From the NCBI GenBank assembly GCA_902791085.1, contig CADAUN010000037.1, positions 1-10,705 of the forward strand: 10,705 nucleotides of DNA. Direction: 5' to 3'. This document shows, piece by piece, positions 1 through 7,003 of the stretch. The translations under genes were made by a program, and so were the position numbers. This DNA is from an uncultured Erysipelotrichaceae bacterium. Its GTDB lineage: Bacteria > Bacillota_I > Bacilli_A > RFN20 > CAG-826. Each line of letters opens with the position of its first letter. The first letter of the stretch is position 1. Below the pieces are notes generated by a model that saw nothing but the letters and a program-made list of their open reading frames with translations, was not told where the DNA came from and did not search any database.

Positions 1-216
1 TTTGGGGCCGTTCAAGAGGATGCTAAAATTGGCATCTTTGGACTTCGCTATCATCTGATGAACCCGTCGTTATGGATTATGACGGTTGTCACAACCGTTT
101 GTTTAGCGTTGGTTTATCTTGGAATCGATGCCTGGCTTGCGCGAAAGAAAAATTTGTCTGATACCATTCGCCTGTCGGATCTGACAACAAAAGGAGATAT
201 ATACCATGAAAATTAA
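1..216 (+). CDS. C-terminal end of a membrane protein (5' end outside window)
   Basis: The frame is open from the first base and stops at TAA 214-216, giving the last 71 residues of a protein. One hydrophobic segment (about residues 23-46, LWIMTVVTTV followed by CLALVYLGIDAWL) precedes a basic RKK and a polar tail, which is the usual end of a transporter or other multi-spanning membrane protein. It overlaps the psuG start by 11 bases, so the two are almost certainly co-transcribed and probably coupled. Because psuG handles a nucleoside phosphate, a nucleoside or pseudouridine uptake protein would fit, but this is inference from position. I do not recognise the family from this fragment. The kinase PsuK, the usual partner of PsuG, could lie further upstream. 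Confidence 0.6.
   Translation, partial: FGAVQEDAKIGIFGLRYHLMNPSLWIMTVVTTVCLALVYLGIDAWLARKKNLSDTIRLSDLTTKGDIYHEN
191..196 (+). promoter_or_regulatory. Strong ribosome binding site of psuG
   Basis: AAGGAG lies nine bases before the ATG at 206 and sits inside the last codons of the upstream membrane protein. It fixes the psuG start at 206. Confidence 0.85.
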
Positions 217-1120
217 TCCAGAAGTGAAAAAAGCGTTGGAAGAAGGAAGACCGGTTGTTGCCTTAGAAAGCACCATCATTTCGCACGGCATGCCCTATCC
301 AAGGAATGTGCAGACGGCTTTGTCGGTAGAAAAAACCATTCGCGACAACGGTGCCGTTCCAGCGACCATGGGCATTATTGACGGAGAGCCGATTGTCGGC
401 ATGACGCCAGCCTTAATTGAACAATTCGGAAAGCGAAAAGGCATTGCGAAGGTATCAAAACGTGATTTTCCAGTGGTGTTAGCAAATGGCGGATGGGGCG
501 CCACTACTGTCTCTGGAACCATTTTGATGGCTAAAGCCGTCGGCATAGAAGTTTTTGTAACAGGTGGTATCGGTGGCGTACACCGTGGCGCAGAAAACAC
601 GATGGACGTATCGCGTGATCTCTATGAATTAGGTGAGAATCCGATTACCGTTGTTTGTGCCGGATGCAAGGCTATTTTAGACATTGATAAGACCCTTGAA
701 GTATTAGAAACCCAAGGGGTTACGGTACTTTCTTATCAAGAAAAAGGATTTGCGAATTTTTATTGCCGTAATTCCGGGAAGCCGGTGGATTATGTTTTTC
801 AAACCCCAGAAGAGGCGGCCAGGATCATCGATGCCAGGCGAAATCGCTTTCCTTTATCAGGCGGCATCTTGATTTCTAATCCCGTTCCAGAAAAATATGC
901 CTTGCCTCATTCTTATATCGACGAAATTATTGCAGATGCGATTCGCGAATGCGATGCGAAAGGGATTAAAGGGAAAGACGTGACGCCATTCTTATTGGCC
1001 AGAATCGCCGAAATTACCGGCGGACGCAGCTTAGATACCAACATTGCCTTGGTCTTAAATAATGCAAAACTTGGCGCCCAAATCGCCGTAGAATACGCGA
1101 AGCTTAAGAAGACTCGTTGA
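206..1120 (+). CDS. psuG: Pseudouridine-5'-phosphate glycosidase PsuG
   Basis: This enzyme reversibly cleaves the C-C glycosidic bond of pseudouridine 5'-phosphate to uracil and ribose 5-phosphate in pseudouridine salvage; it is cytosolic and normally a metal-dependent homotrimer. The 304 residues match the usual family length. Recognisable family blocks are ALESTIISHGMPYPRN near the N-terminus (Glu21), VSKRDFPVV (Lys85), ANGGWGATTVSGT, FVTGGIGGVHRGAENTMDVS, VVCAGCKAILDI with Lys155 at the position of the Schiff-base lysine (Lys166 in E. coli), and SLDTNIALVLNNA (Asn279). All expected key residues appear present. The start is supported by AAGGAG at 191-196. It overlaps the preceding gene by 11 bases and is followed three bases later by a TetR-type regulator. 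No pseudouridine kinase gene (psuK) is in the window. Confidence 0.96.
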   Translation: MKINPEVKKALEEGRPVVALESTIISHGMPYPRNVQTALSVEKTIRDNGAVPATMGIIDGEPIVGMTPALIEQFGKRKGIAKVSKRDFPVVLANGGWGATTVSGTILMAKAVGIEVFVTGGIGGVHRGAENTMDVSRDLYELGENPITVVCAGCKAILDIDKTLEVLETQGVTVLSYQEKGFANFYCRNSGKPVDYVFQTPEEAARIIDARRNRFPLSGGILISNPVPEKYALPHSYIDEIIADAIRECDAKGIKGKDVTPFLLARIAEITGGRSLDTNIALVLNNAKLGAQIAVEYAKLKKTR

Positions 1121-1123
1121 TTT

Positions 1124-1681
1124 ATGATTACTGAAGCTCGTTTTAAACTCGCTCTACGCGAGATGATGCAAAGCAAACCGTTAAGTGAGATCAACGTCAC
1201 AGCTTTGTGTGAGAAACTTTCCTGCCATCGTCAAACCTTTTATTATCATTATCAAGACCTATATGATCTTCTAGAATCGGTATATTTAAATGAAGCCGTT
1301 CCCGGAATCGACAAAGCCAAGGACTTGGCGGAAACGCTGGATGCTTTATTGGACTACGCCATACATAACTTCTCTTTCTTGCGTTCTACCTACCAAAGCG
1401 CCGCTTCTGATTTAGCCGATGGTTTCTTTTACAACAAAATCATTGCCAAGATGTTGCAGTTTTACTCCTCTCACTCCGCCTCTGGCATAACCAAAGTTTC
1501 TTATCGGAATGTTTGCCGTCGTTTTGCAAGCAATGTTTCGCGTGAATTTGGTTATTGGTTTGTTCAACCGGATATGTCACAAACGAAATTGGAAAGAGCT
1601 ATGAGACGTTATTTAGCGGCGGCAAATGACGTTCTCTATCCGGCTTTTATCACCTTAGGAAAGGAAGAAAAGAAGCGATGA
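1124..1681 (+). CDS. TetR/AcrR-type transcriptional regulator
   Basis: A 185-residue protein with the TetR layout. A helix-turn-helix lies at about residues 22-45, with the sequence INVTALCEKLSCHRQTFYYHY, where TFYYHY(x)DLYDLLE is the hallmark end of the TetR recognition helix. It is followed by a helical ligand/dimer domain (about 55-180) that is not conserved at this level. The N-terminus starts directly at the first DNA-binding helix, as in DhaS-like regulators. It starts three bases after the psuG stop with no strong ribosome site, so translation probably depends on psuG. It ends in an ATGA overlap with the dehydrogenase gene. The location suggests control of its own operon, but the ligand and operator are unknown. 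I saw no clear palindromic operator in the window, since the operon promoter lies upstream of position 1. Confidence 0.88.
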   Translation: MITEARFKLALREMMQSKPLSEINVTALCEKLSCHRQTFYYHYQDLYDLLESVYLNEAVPGIDKAKDLAETLDALLDYAIHNFSFLRSTYQSAASDLADGFFYNKIIAKMLQFYSSHSASGITKVSYRNVCRRFASNVSREFGYWFVQPDMSQTKLERAMRRYLAAANDVLYPAFITLGKEEKKR

Positions 1682-2856
1682 TTGATTTTCAATTTATTTC
1701 TCCGACCAAAATCTTTTTTGGCCACAAGAAGGAAAATGAAATTGGCAAGATTTTGCGTGATTACGGATATCACAAGGTTTTGATGGTCTATGGGCAAGGC
1801 TCCATTAAGAAAACGGGTCTTTATGATGCGATTGTTTCCCGCCTAAAAGAAAACGGGATTGAATATATGGAATTGAGTGGCATTCCTGCAAACCCAGATG
1901 TTAGTTTTGTTCGAAAAGGCGTTGCTATCCTAAAAAAAGAGCCGGTCGATGCCCTTCTTGCCATCGGCGGTGGCTCAGTGATTGATGTGGCAAAATCCAT
2001 CGGCGACTCTTATTTTTACGATGGAGATCCATTGGATTTCAATTTGGGAAAGGCCACTCCTAAGGCGTGTCTTCCTATCGGCGTTGTCTTAACCATCGCT
2101 GCCGCAGGAAGCGAGACTTCTCCTTCTTGCGTGATTTCTGACTACACAACAGGTTTCAAAGGAGGGTTCAATTCAGATTTGCATCGTTGTCAATTTGCGA
2201 TTGAAGATCCGGAACTTTTATTGACTTTGCCTCCCTATCAAATGGGTGCTGGCATCATCGACATCATGATGCATTCGATGGAACGTTATTTTGATGCCCC
2301 ATCGGATTCGAATCAGCTATGTGACGCTTTTGCGTTGGCTTTGTGCCGCAATGTGTATCTTGCTGCCCTACATTGGTTAAAGGGCCCAAAAGGCTACGAT
2401 TCATTGGCCCAAATTATGCTGGCGTCCAGTTTGTCCCATAACGATTTAACAAACATCGGAAAAACAAAGGCACCCTGGCAAGTTCATCCTTTGGAGATGG
2501 CGATTTCTGGCTACAATCCAAAAATTACACATGGAGCGGGATGCGGCGTCATCTATTTAGGCTGGGCAAAATACATTTATCCGCAAGAGACACAACGTTT
2601 CGCTCGTTTTGCGCGCGAAGTTTTTGCGCTTATTGAGCCAAACGATGAAAAAGCCGCTATAATAGGCATTACCGAAATGGAACGATTCTATCGCCAACTC
2701 GGTATGCCAGTTCGTTTAAATGAACTTGGCGTTACATTGAATGACTTGCCTTCTATCGTTAAACTAGCATCGGGTAATGGCACACGTGTGATTGGCACTT
2801 ACCCCCAGTCACTAGAAGCGAAGGATATGGAAGCGATTTATCGCCTTTGCTTATAA
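1678..2856 (+). CDS. Iron-containing (group III) alcohol dehydrogenase
   Basis: A 392-residue NAD(P)H-dependent oxidoreductase of the Fe-ADH superfamily, similar in style to butanol dehydrogenase/YqhD; it interconverts aldehydes or ketones with alcohols in the cytosol. The Rossmann-like N-terminal half carries the cofactor loop GGGSVID (97-103). The all-helical C-terminal half carries the metal ligands Asp195 and His199 (in GIIDIMMHSMERYF), His270 (WQVHPLEMAISG) and His285 (ITHGAGCG). The IGLPxTxxxGSE-like segment reads LTIAAAGSETSPS (138-150). All four ligands are present, so an active enzyme is expected. The start overlaps the regulator stop (ATGA) and has AAGGAAG upstream. The true substrate cannot be told; an aldehyde-reducing role next to pseudouridine salvage is not an established link. 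Confidence 0.93.
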   Translation: MIDFQFISPTKIFFGHKKENEIGKILRDYGYHKVLMVYGQGSIKKTGLYDAIVSRLKENGIEYMELSGIPANPDVSFVRKGVAILKKEPVDALLAIGGGSVIDVAKSIGDSYFYDGDPLDFNLGKATPKACLPIGVVLTIAAAGSETSPSCVISDYTTGFKGGFNSDLHRCQFAIEDPELLLTLPPYQMGAGIIDIMMHSMERYFDAPSDSNQLCDAFALALCRNVYLAALHWLKGPKGYDSLAQIMLASSLSHNDLTNIGKTKAPWQVHPLEMAISGYNPKITHGAGCGVIYLGWAKYIYPQETQRFARFAREVFALIEPNDEKAAIIGITEMERFYRQLGMPVRLNELGVTLNDLPSIVKLASGNGTRVIGTYPQSLEAKDMEAIYRLCL

Positions 2857-2860
2857 CATA

Positions 2861-2866
2861 GGAGGA
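2861..2866 (+). promoter_or_regulatory. Ribosome binding site of the M50-like gene
   Basis: GGAGGA sits eight bases before the ATG at 2875 in the short 18-base gap after the dehydrogenase stop. It decides the start codon and supports continued polycistronic transcription. Confidence 0.8.
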
Positions 2867-2874
2867 TTTTCTTT

Positions 2875-4140
2875 ATGAAAAGAAATGAAGGGATGGGCTG
2901 GTTAGTCTATCTTTTGATGTTGGCGGGTGCGGCCGGCGTGGGATTAGGAATATTACGTCCGGAACTAAGCGCGCACGGCACTGGCGTGTCGATGAATAGC
3001 ATCTTGGTTGTGATTTTGGCTTTGATTGCCGGCATCATTTTAACTGCTGTTTTGCTTGAGTTAGGGCATTTGATTGGTGCGAAAATCGGCCGATATCGCA
3101 TCGATAAATTCTCGGTTCTTGGATTTCAATGGAAGCGGAAAAAAGAATCGAAAAAATTTCGTTTCTCTTTCTCTTTTTCCTATGATGGAATCACCGGTGA
3201 AACCATGATGGCACCGAAAGATATCGAAAAATCAAATCCCAGACATGCGATTTATTTCCCATTGTTGTTCTTGCTTTTAGAAGCGGCCATCTGCGTGACT
3301 TTAATGGTACTCGGCGTTTCGTTACGAAAAGAAAACTCCGCTTGGCAACTCGCTTATATTTTCGGCTTGGTGATTTTAACCATTGCCTTAATGATTCATC
3401 TTTACAACATTTTCCCTGCCGCATTGGATGCCAAGAATGATGGTTATTTGATCACCATTTTGAATAATCAGACGAACGTGATTGCCTATAATGCCTTGTT
3501 GCTTGCTGACGAGAAAGCAATGTTTGGGGAACCTGCCCCAGAATTACCCGTTTATTCGGAAGTTACCAATTTTACGAATGCGTTAAATCAAGTTTCTATC
3601 TACCATGCTTTAGAAGAAAAAGACATTGAAAAAGCCTTAACCATTAATGAGTACACGATTAAGGCACAAAATCACGTCTCCAAAAACGTCTATCAAAACG
3701 CGATGGCTCAAAAACTTTCTTTGAAGTTACTATACGGTGATTTTCAAGAAGCGAAAGAACTTTATATCAATTTGCCATTAGAGACCAAGAAATTTATTGC
3801 CAATCTATCCACTGCCGCCGCTGTCCGTGCCTATGTGCTGGTTTCTGGATTGGTGGAAGAATCAGAAAATGAAACCAAAACTGCTTTAGCGCGTTGCGAC
3901 AAGGCAATTAAATCTCTTCCTGAAAGTGTGCGCGCTACGGAAGAAAAACTGATCATAGAATCCGTGAAACGAGTGCAAGAAAAGCATCCTGAATGGGACT
4001 TCAGTGATTTCTCTTTCAAAGAGGACAAACCCGTTGAGACGGCTGAGAAACCGGAAGATTCTTCTAATGAAAAGCCAGAAGGGAAAGAAGCCAAAGAAGC
4101 AGAAGATAATCCTTCTGACCATAAAAAAGACGAACAATAA
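2875..4140 (+). CDS. M50 site-2-protease-like membrane protein lacking the first zinc histidine
   Basis: A 421-residue protein. Seen: four hydrophobic segments (about 8-27, 42-68, 126-148, 157-180), a long soluble C-terminal region (about 190-375, mostly helical and tetratricopeptide-like in feel), and an acidic, Lys/Glu-rich disordered tail (about 376-421). The second segment contains LLELGHLIGAKIGRYRID (60-77), which aligns with the M50 motif HELGHLxxAKxxGY, except that residue 61 is Leu (codon CTT, 3055-3057) in place of the first zinc His; Glu62 and His65 remain. The second M50 block is also visible: NIFP (178-181) then NDGY with Asp189. Inferred: a relative of intramembrane zinc proteases that is inactive or altered. 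It is the last gene of the operon, before a strong terminator. An unrelated membrane protein with a chance match is possible but less likely, as two M50 blocks fit in order. Confidence 0.6.
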   Translation: MKRNEGMGWLVYLLMLAGAAGVGLGILRPELSAHGTGVSMNSILVVILALIAGIILTAVLLELGHLIGAKIGRYRIDKFSVLGFQWKRKKESKKFRFSFSFSYDGITGETMMAPKDIEKSNPRHAIYFPLLFLLLEAAICVTLMVLGVSLRKENSAWQLAYIFGLVILTIALMIHLYNIFPAALDAKNDGYLITILNNQTNVIAYNALLLADEKAMFGEPAPELPVYSEVTNFTNALNQVSIYHALEEKDIEKALTINEYTIKAQNHVSKNVYQNAMAQKLSLKLLYGDFQEAKELYINLPLETKKFIANLSTAAAVRAYVLVSGLVEESENETKTALARCDKAIKSLPESVRATEEKLIIESVKRVQEKHPEWDFSDFSFKEDKPVETAEKPEDSSNEKPEGKEAKEAEDNPSDHKKDEQ

Positions 4141-4159
4141 GTCTTCTCAAATTCTTTCA

Positions 4160-4184
4160 CCCCTCGTTCGCGAGGGGCTTTTTC
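4160..4184 (+). terminator. Intrinsic terminator of the psuG operon
   Basis: CCCCTCG (4160-4166), a TTCG loop and CGAGGGG (4171-4177) form a perfect 7-bp G+C-rich hairpin followed by C and a run of T's. It lies 19 bases after the last stop codon. Confidence 0.92.
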
Positions 4185-4631
4185 TCGCCCCGTTTAAATG
4201 TGCATAACGCGAGAACGAAAAACCGCCGCCTTGCCGACGAGAGAAACTAGGCACATTCGAAGTCGCGTTCCTATAAGGCAAAATCCCCATCTTTGGGATT
4301 ACCCGATGGATTGTTGATGGCAAAAGCGAGGGTTTTAAAGGCGAGATATAAATGAATCCGCGGTTAAATAAAGCGCAAACCTCATCAGAAACTCAATGCT
4401 AAATTCGTCAAAACATCACGGAAAATATAATGCCAATTTTTTAAAAAATAAATCATAAATTGACTAAAATATAATATGGTTTATTGACGAAAAATAAAAA
4501 AAGAAAAAGCAACTGGATCAATTGTTATTTTCGAATGATATATTTCTAGAAACGAAACTTTTTGTTGTCTTCAATTCGATTAAACGAATGAAAAGAAAAA
4601 ACGAAAAATTAACCCTCTTACTTCTTGTCTT
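4185..4631. other. Intergenic region between convergent genes; no gene recognised
   Basis: The first half (about 4185-4330) is visibly richer in G+C than the second. It contains several short complementary segments: ATGTGC 4198-4203 with GCACAT 4251-4256, AACGCGA 4206-4212 with TCGCGTT 4263-4269, GCCTT 4228-4232 with AAGGC 4275-4279, and a small hairpin AATCCC 4282-4287 with GGGATT 4295-4300. The second half is AT-rich, with TATAAT hexamers at 4426-4431 and 4470-4475 that lack a good -35 at the right distance. No open frame of worthwhile length, tRNA or known RNA motif was seen. No clear terminator for the minus-strand gene was found; only a weak 5-bp hairpin (4574-4589) is present. Confidence 0.5.
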
Positions 4632-5246
4632 TTAATGCTTCCATAGGGAGCGATAAAGATCACTCGAAAGAAGTTTGGAAGCAGTTTTGGCAGGGAAGAA
4701 ATGCGAGACTTCCATCACATCGTTTGCAGACAAATGCTCTTTGCGCGCGTAGTTCGCTAACAAAGAATAGTTCTTCTTGATTTCGCTTAAAGGAGCCATG
4801 GTAATATAGCTCAAAAATGCATTGGTGGTTTGGTTGTATTTATCAATAGGATAATACGGTTTGCGCAAGACAAAACGTTTCTCAAACATATAAACATTTT
4901 TCTTCCCGGAAGTAGCTCGATTGGTCATGATTTCAATTTTGTCATCCAAAGAGGGCTTTTTTCCTTTTAAACCATCCAAGAAATTTTGCCCCGTATAGAA
5001 GCCGTAGATTTCGTTTCCCTTGGCGATATAACGCAACTCTATTGCCTTCAAAGCGCTAGGTTCCTCGCTACCGGGCAAATAATAAACACCATAAGAATAA
5101 CGTTCCAGATCGCCGGATTTGGTGAGACGTAACAACTCTTCTTTGACGGCTGCATCGGTCATGCTTTTGTCATGAACATCAGATAAGAAGAAGAGCTCTC
5201 CTGGCTTGAATTTCTTTTGAATTACGAGAAATAACTTACTTTGCAC
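4632..5246 (-). CDS. AbiEi/DUF6088-like antitoxin-type winged-helix protein
   Basis: A 204-residue protein that resembles the AbiEi-like antitoxin family (DUF6088) of type IV toxin-antitoxin systems. Visible are an N-terminal winged helix (about 1-60) with FKPGELFFLSD (13-23) and the wing motif YGVYYLPG (52-59), then SALKAIELRYI (64-74), the family-like segment EIYGFYTGQNFLDGL (79-93), and DKIEIMTNRA (102-111), followed by a helical C-terminal half. In AbiE systems the antitoxin represses its own promoter and counteracts a nucleotidyltransferase toxin (AbiEii). No such toxin is present on either side, so this copy is solitary here. The start is a GTG with no ribosome site but a TATAAT just upstream. 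It may act as a stand-alone regulator; its role as an antitoxin is unproven. Confidence 0.75.
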   Translation of the reverse strand: MQSKLFLVIQKKFKPGELFFLSDVHDKSMTDAAVKEELLRLTKSGDLERYSYGVYYLPGSEEPSALKAIELRYIAKGNEIYGFYTGQNFLDGLKGKKPSLDDKIEIMTNRATSGKKNVYMFEKRFVLRKPYYPIDKYNQTTNAFLSYITMAPLSEIKKNYSLLANYARKEHLSANDVMEVSHFFPAKTASKLLSSDLYRSLWKH

Positions 5247-5252
5247 AATCGA

Positions 5253-5281
5253 ATTATATCACGAACATAAAAAAAGGTAAA
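5253..5281 (-). promoter_or_regulatory. Promoter placing the AbiEi-like transcript start at its GTG codon
   Basis: On the minus strand a perfect TATAAT (+ strand 5253-5258) is preceded, after 17 bases, by TTTACC (5276-5281, 4 of 6 to TTGACA). The seventh base after the -10 box is the first base of the GTG start at 5246, so transcription would begin at or within a base or two of the start codon. Confidence 0.65.
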
Positions 5282-5632
5282 AAGATAACTTAAAAATGGA
5301 TAAAAAATAGGTAACATCGAAAGAATATTTTGATAAAAAACATTAAAATGAACGAAAATTTGTTATTTTCAATTCGAGAGATGTTTTCTAGTGACGTTTT
5401 CGAGTTATGCAGACTATTCTCTTCTGCTTGGTCTCTTTGCCATGTCGTTTGTCTCTATTCATTACATGTAGAATCGCGTTGGCTTCTTGGTGTTGCTTTT
5501 CTATCTTTTTGAAGTAGCTTTTTGCGCATTAAAAAACATGCCAAAAACAAGAACAACCTCCTTTGCTAATTGCTCTTATAAAGAATAACGACGCTTCTCC
5601 TAAACCCTTTTTCTAACGCTTTGTTTGGGAAC
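5282..5632. other. Intergenic region with no gene recognised
   Basis: AT-rich DNA lies between the start of the AbiEi-like gene and the terminator of the tldDE unit. A short plus-strand frame (ATG 5348 to TGA 5512) has no ribosome site and no recognisable protein features. A segment TTGTTATTTTC (5360-5370) with TTTCTAG (5385-5391) also occurs at 4522-4532 and 4543-4549 on the other side of the AbiEi-like gene. Nothing else stands out. Confidence 0.5.
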
Positions 5633-5655
5633 AAAAAAGGTGGCCAAAGCCACCT
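5633..5655 (-). terminator. Intrinsic terminator of the tldD-tldE operon
   Basis: On the minus strand AGGTGGC, a four-base loop and GCCACCT (stems 5649-5655 and 5638-5644) form a perfect 7-bp hairpin. The T tract is read from 5638 down to 5633. It lies 19 bases after the tldE stop. Confidence 0.95.
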
Positions 5656-5674
5656 CCTCATTTTTCGTCAATCT

Positions 5675-7003
5675 TTACTCTTTACTACCGCCAATTGACA
5701 TGGTTTTGATCAAGGCATTTGAACAGCCAATTCCACTAGCAATGAATTCGTATTGGTCATCAAATCCAACAACGTCTTTCATCATCTGGAGAATGTTGCC
5801 TGCCAAGGTGATTAGATCTAGCGGTGTGGAAATCTTACCGTTCTCAATACGGAAGCCTTGCGCTTGGCACGAGAAGTCACCCGAATTCGGATTGAGGCCT
5901 TGGCCTAGACCAGTAATGTCGGTGACGAAAACGCCATCCTTGATTTTTGCAATCAATTCGTTTGTTGTCTTTTTTGACGGTTTCACAATGACGTTGGTGG
6001 AAGACGTTCCGATCTTTCCGCCGGCAACCGTTCCGTTACCAGTAGATTCGCGTCCCGCTTTCTTTGCCGTTTCGCGATTGTAGAAGTGTGTTAATAACAC
6101 CCCATGGTTGACGATTTTTTTGTTGGTTCTAGCGACGCCCTCTCCATCGTAGTAAGTATAGAAGGGTCCGGGCAGCAACGGTTTTTCGTCAATGTTTACA
6201 ACGCGTGAAGCGACCCTCTTTCCTTCCAAGCCTTCGAGGAAGGAAGAATGATGTTGGACTTCATCTGCGCTGTTGGCATCTAAAAAGACTTCCAACAAAG
6301 CAGCAAAGACATCTTTCTTTAACAACACTGGATATGGTTTTGGTTCGCAAGGCTCGCCTCCGAATTGATCGATTCCAGCCTTGACGATTTTTTTGACAAA
6401 GAAATCGATGTCAATTTTGGAAAGATCGTTTCCAAAAATGTAATCACCGCTTGTCTTGGTTTCATCCCCTCGTTTTACCACCACGCTGGCACTGATGATG
6501 AAGTAGTTTCGCTTTTGCTTGAGTTTTAATCCGAACGAATTATAGAACTCAGAGACAAGGTTGCTTTCGCTATAAGAAACGTTAGGAACATCACTGACTT
6601 CAGGACTAAATGCATAAAAGCGATTTTCTATTTCTTTAATGAGTTGAAGCTTGTCAGTGATTGGAGTCTCAGCTAATGACTTGTTATAGAAATTTCGTTT
6701 CTTGTATTTTGGCGAGCCAGGAAAGATACCTACGGTATTGGAATGTTCTGAGTTTTGGGCGCTGGATTTCAAAGCACCAAGCAAGAACGCGAAAGAATCT
6801 TTTCCAAACTTTTCCGTGGCCCCTGTCCCGTATTTGCCATTGTAGATGCCAGCGGCTTGCATCGACTGTGAGGAATTAATTTGATAAGAATCAAAATCAT
6901 GATGATAAGTGGAAAAGGCAATAGAGTCGGCACGGACAATACGAAGTTGGGACTCGCTCACGCCTTCCGCCTTGGCTAAATCAAAAAACTTTTGCGCGTT
7001 CAT
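5675..7003 (-). CDS. tldE: Metalloprotease subunit TldE/PmbA
   Basis: This is the partner subunit of the TldD/TldE heterodimeric zinc protease, which in E. coli matures microcin B17 and degrades the antitoxin CcdA. It has 442 residues when started at ATG 7003; a frame extends upstream into tldD, but the ribosome site GAGGAGGA just before 7003 and the family length favour this start. Features: an N-terminal domain with the DxxxR-poor opening typical of PmbA, LLPGPFYTYYDGEGVARTNK (276-295), HGVLLTHFYNRETAKKAG (300-317) and a C-terminal glycine-rich IGCSNALIKTMSIGG. At the place where TldD has HExxxH this protein reads LLEVFLDANSADEVQ (237-250) with no zinc histidines, as expected of the non-catalytic subunit. 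It overlaps the tldD stop as ATGA and ends before a strong terminator. Confidence 0.94.
   Translation of the reverse strand: MNAQKFFDLAKAEGVSESQLRIVRADSIAFSTYHHDFDSYQINSSQSMQAAGIYNGKYGTGATEKFGKDSFAFLLGALKSSAQNSEHSNTVGIFPGSPKYKKRNFYNKSLAETPITDKLQLIKEIENRFYAFSPEVSDVPNVSYSESNLVSEFYNSFGLKLKQKRNYFIISASVVVKRGDETKTSGDYIFGNDLSKIDIDFFVKKIVKAGIDQFGGEPCEPKPYPVLLKKDVFAALLEVFLDANSADEVQHHSSFLEGLEGKRVASRVVNIDEKPLLPGPFYTYYDGEGVARTNKKIVNHGVLLTHFYNRETAKKAGRESTGNGTVAGGKIGTSSTNVIVKPSKKTTNELIAKIKDGVFVTDITGLGQGLNPNSGDFSCQAQGFRIENGKISTPLDLITLAGNILQMMKDVVGFDDQYEFIASGIGCSNALIKTMSIGGSKE

Noticed and set aside
188..208. Ribosome site of psuG resembles the phage T7 gene 10 type site used in cloning vectors
   Set aside because: The spacer differs by two bases and both flanks are continuous native coding sequence (the upstream frame reads through it), so vector origin is not supported.
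4185..4420. Known structural RNA (RNase P, 6S, tmRNA, SRP RNA)
   Set aside because: None of the conserved sequence blocks of these RNAs could be found on either strand.
4426..4475. TATAAT hexamers as promoters for a small RNA
   Set aside because: Neither has an acceptable -35 at 16-18 bases, and such hexamers are expected in AT-rich DNA.
5348..5512. Short plus-strand frame encoding a Cys/Trp-containing peptide, possibly a TldDE substrate
   Set aside because: No ribosome site, no precursor-peptide layout, opposite strand to tldDE, and amino-acid composition typical of random AT-rich DNA.
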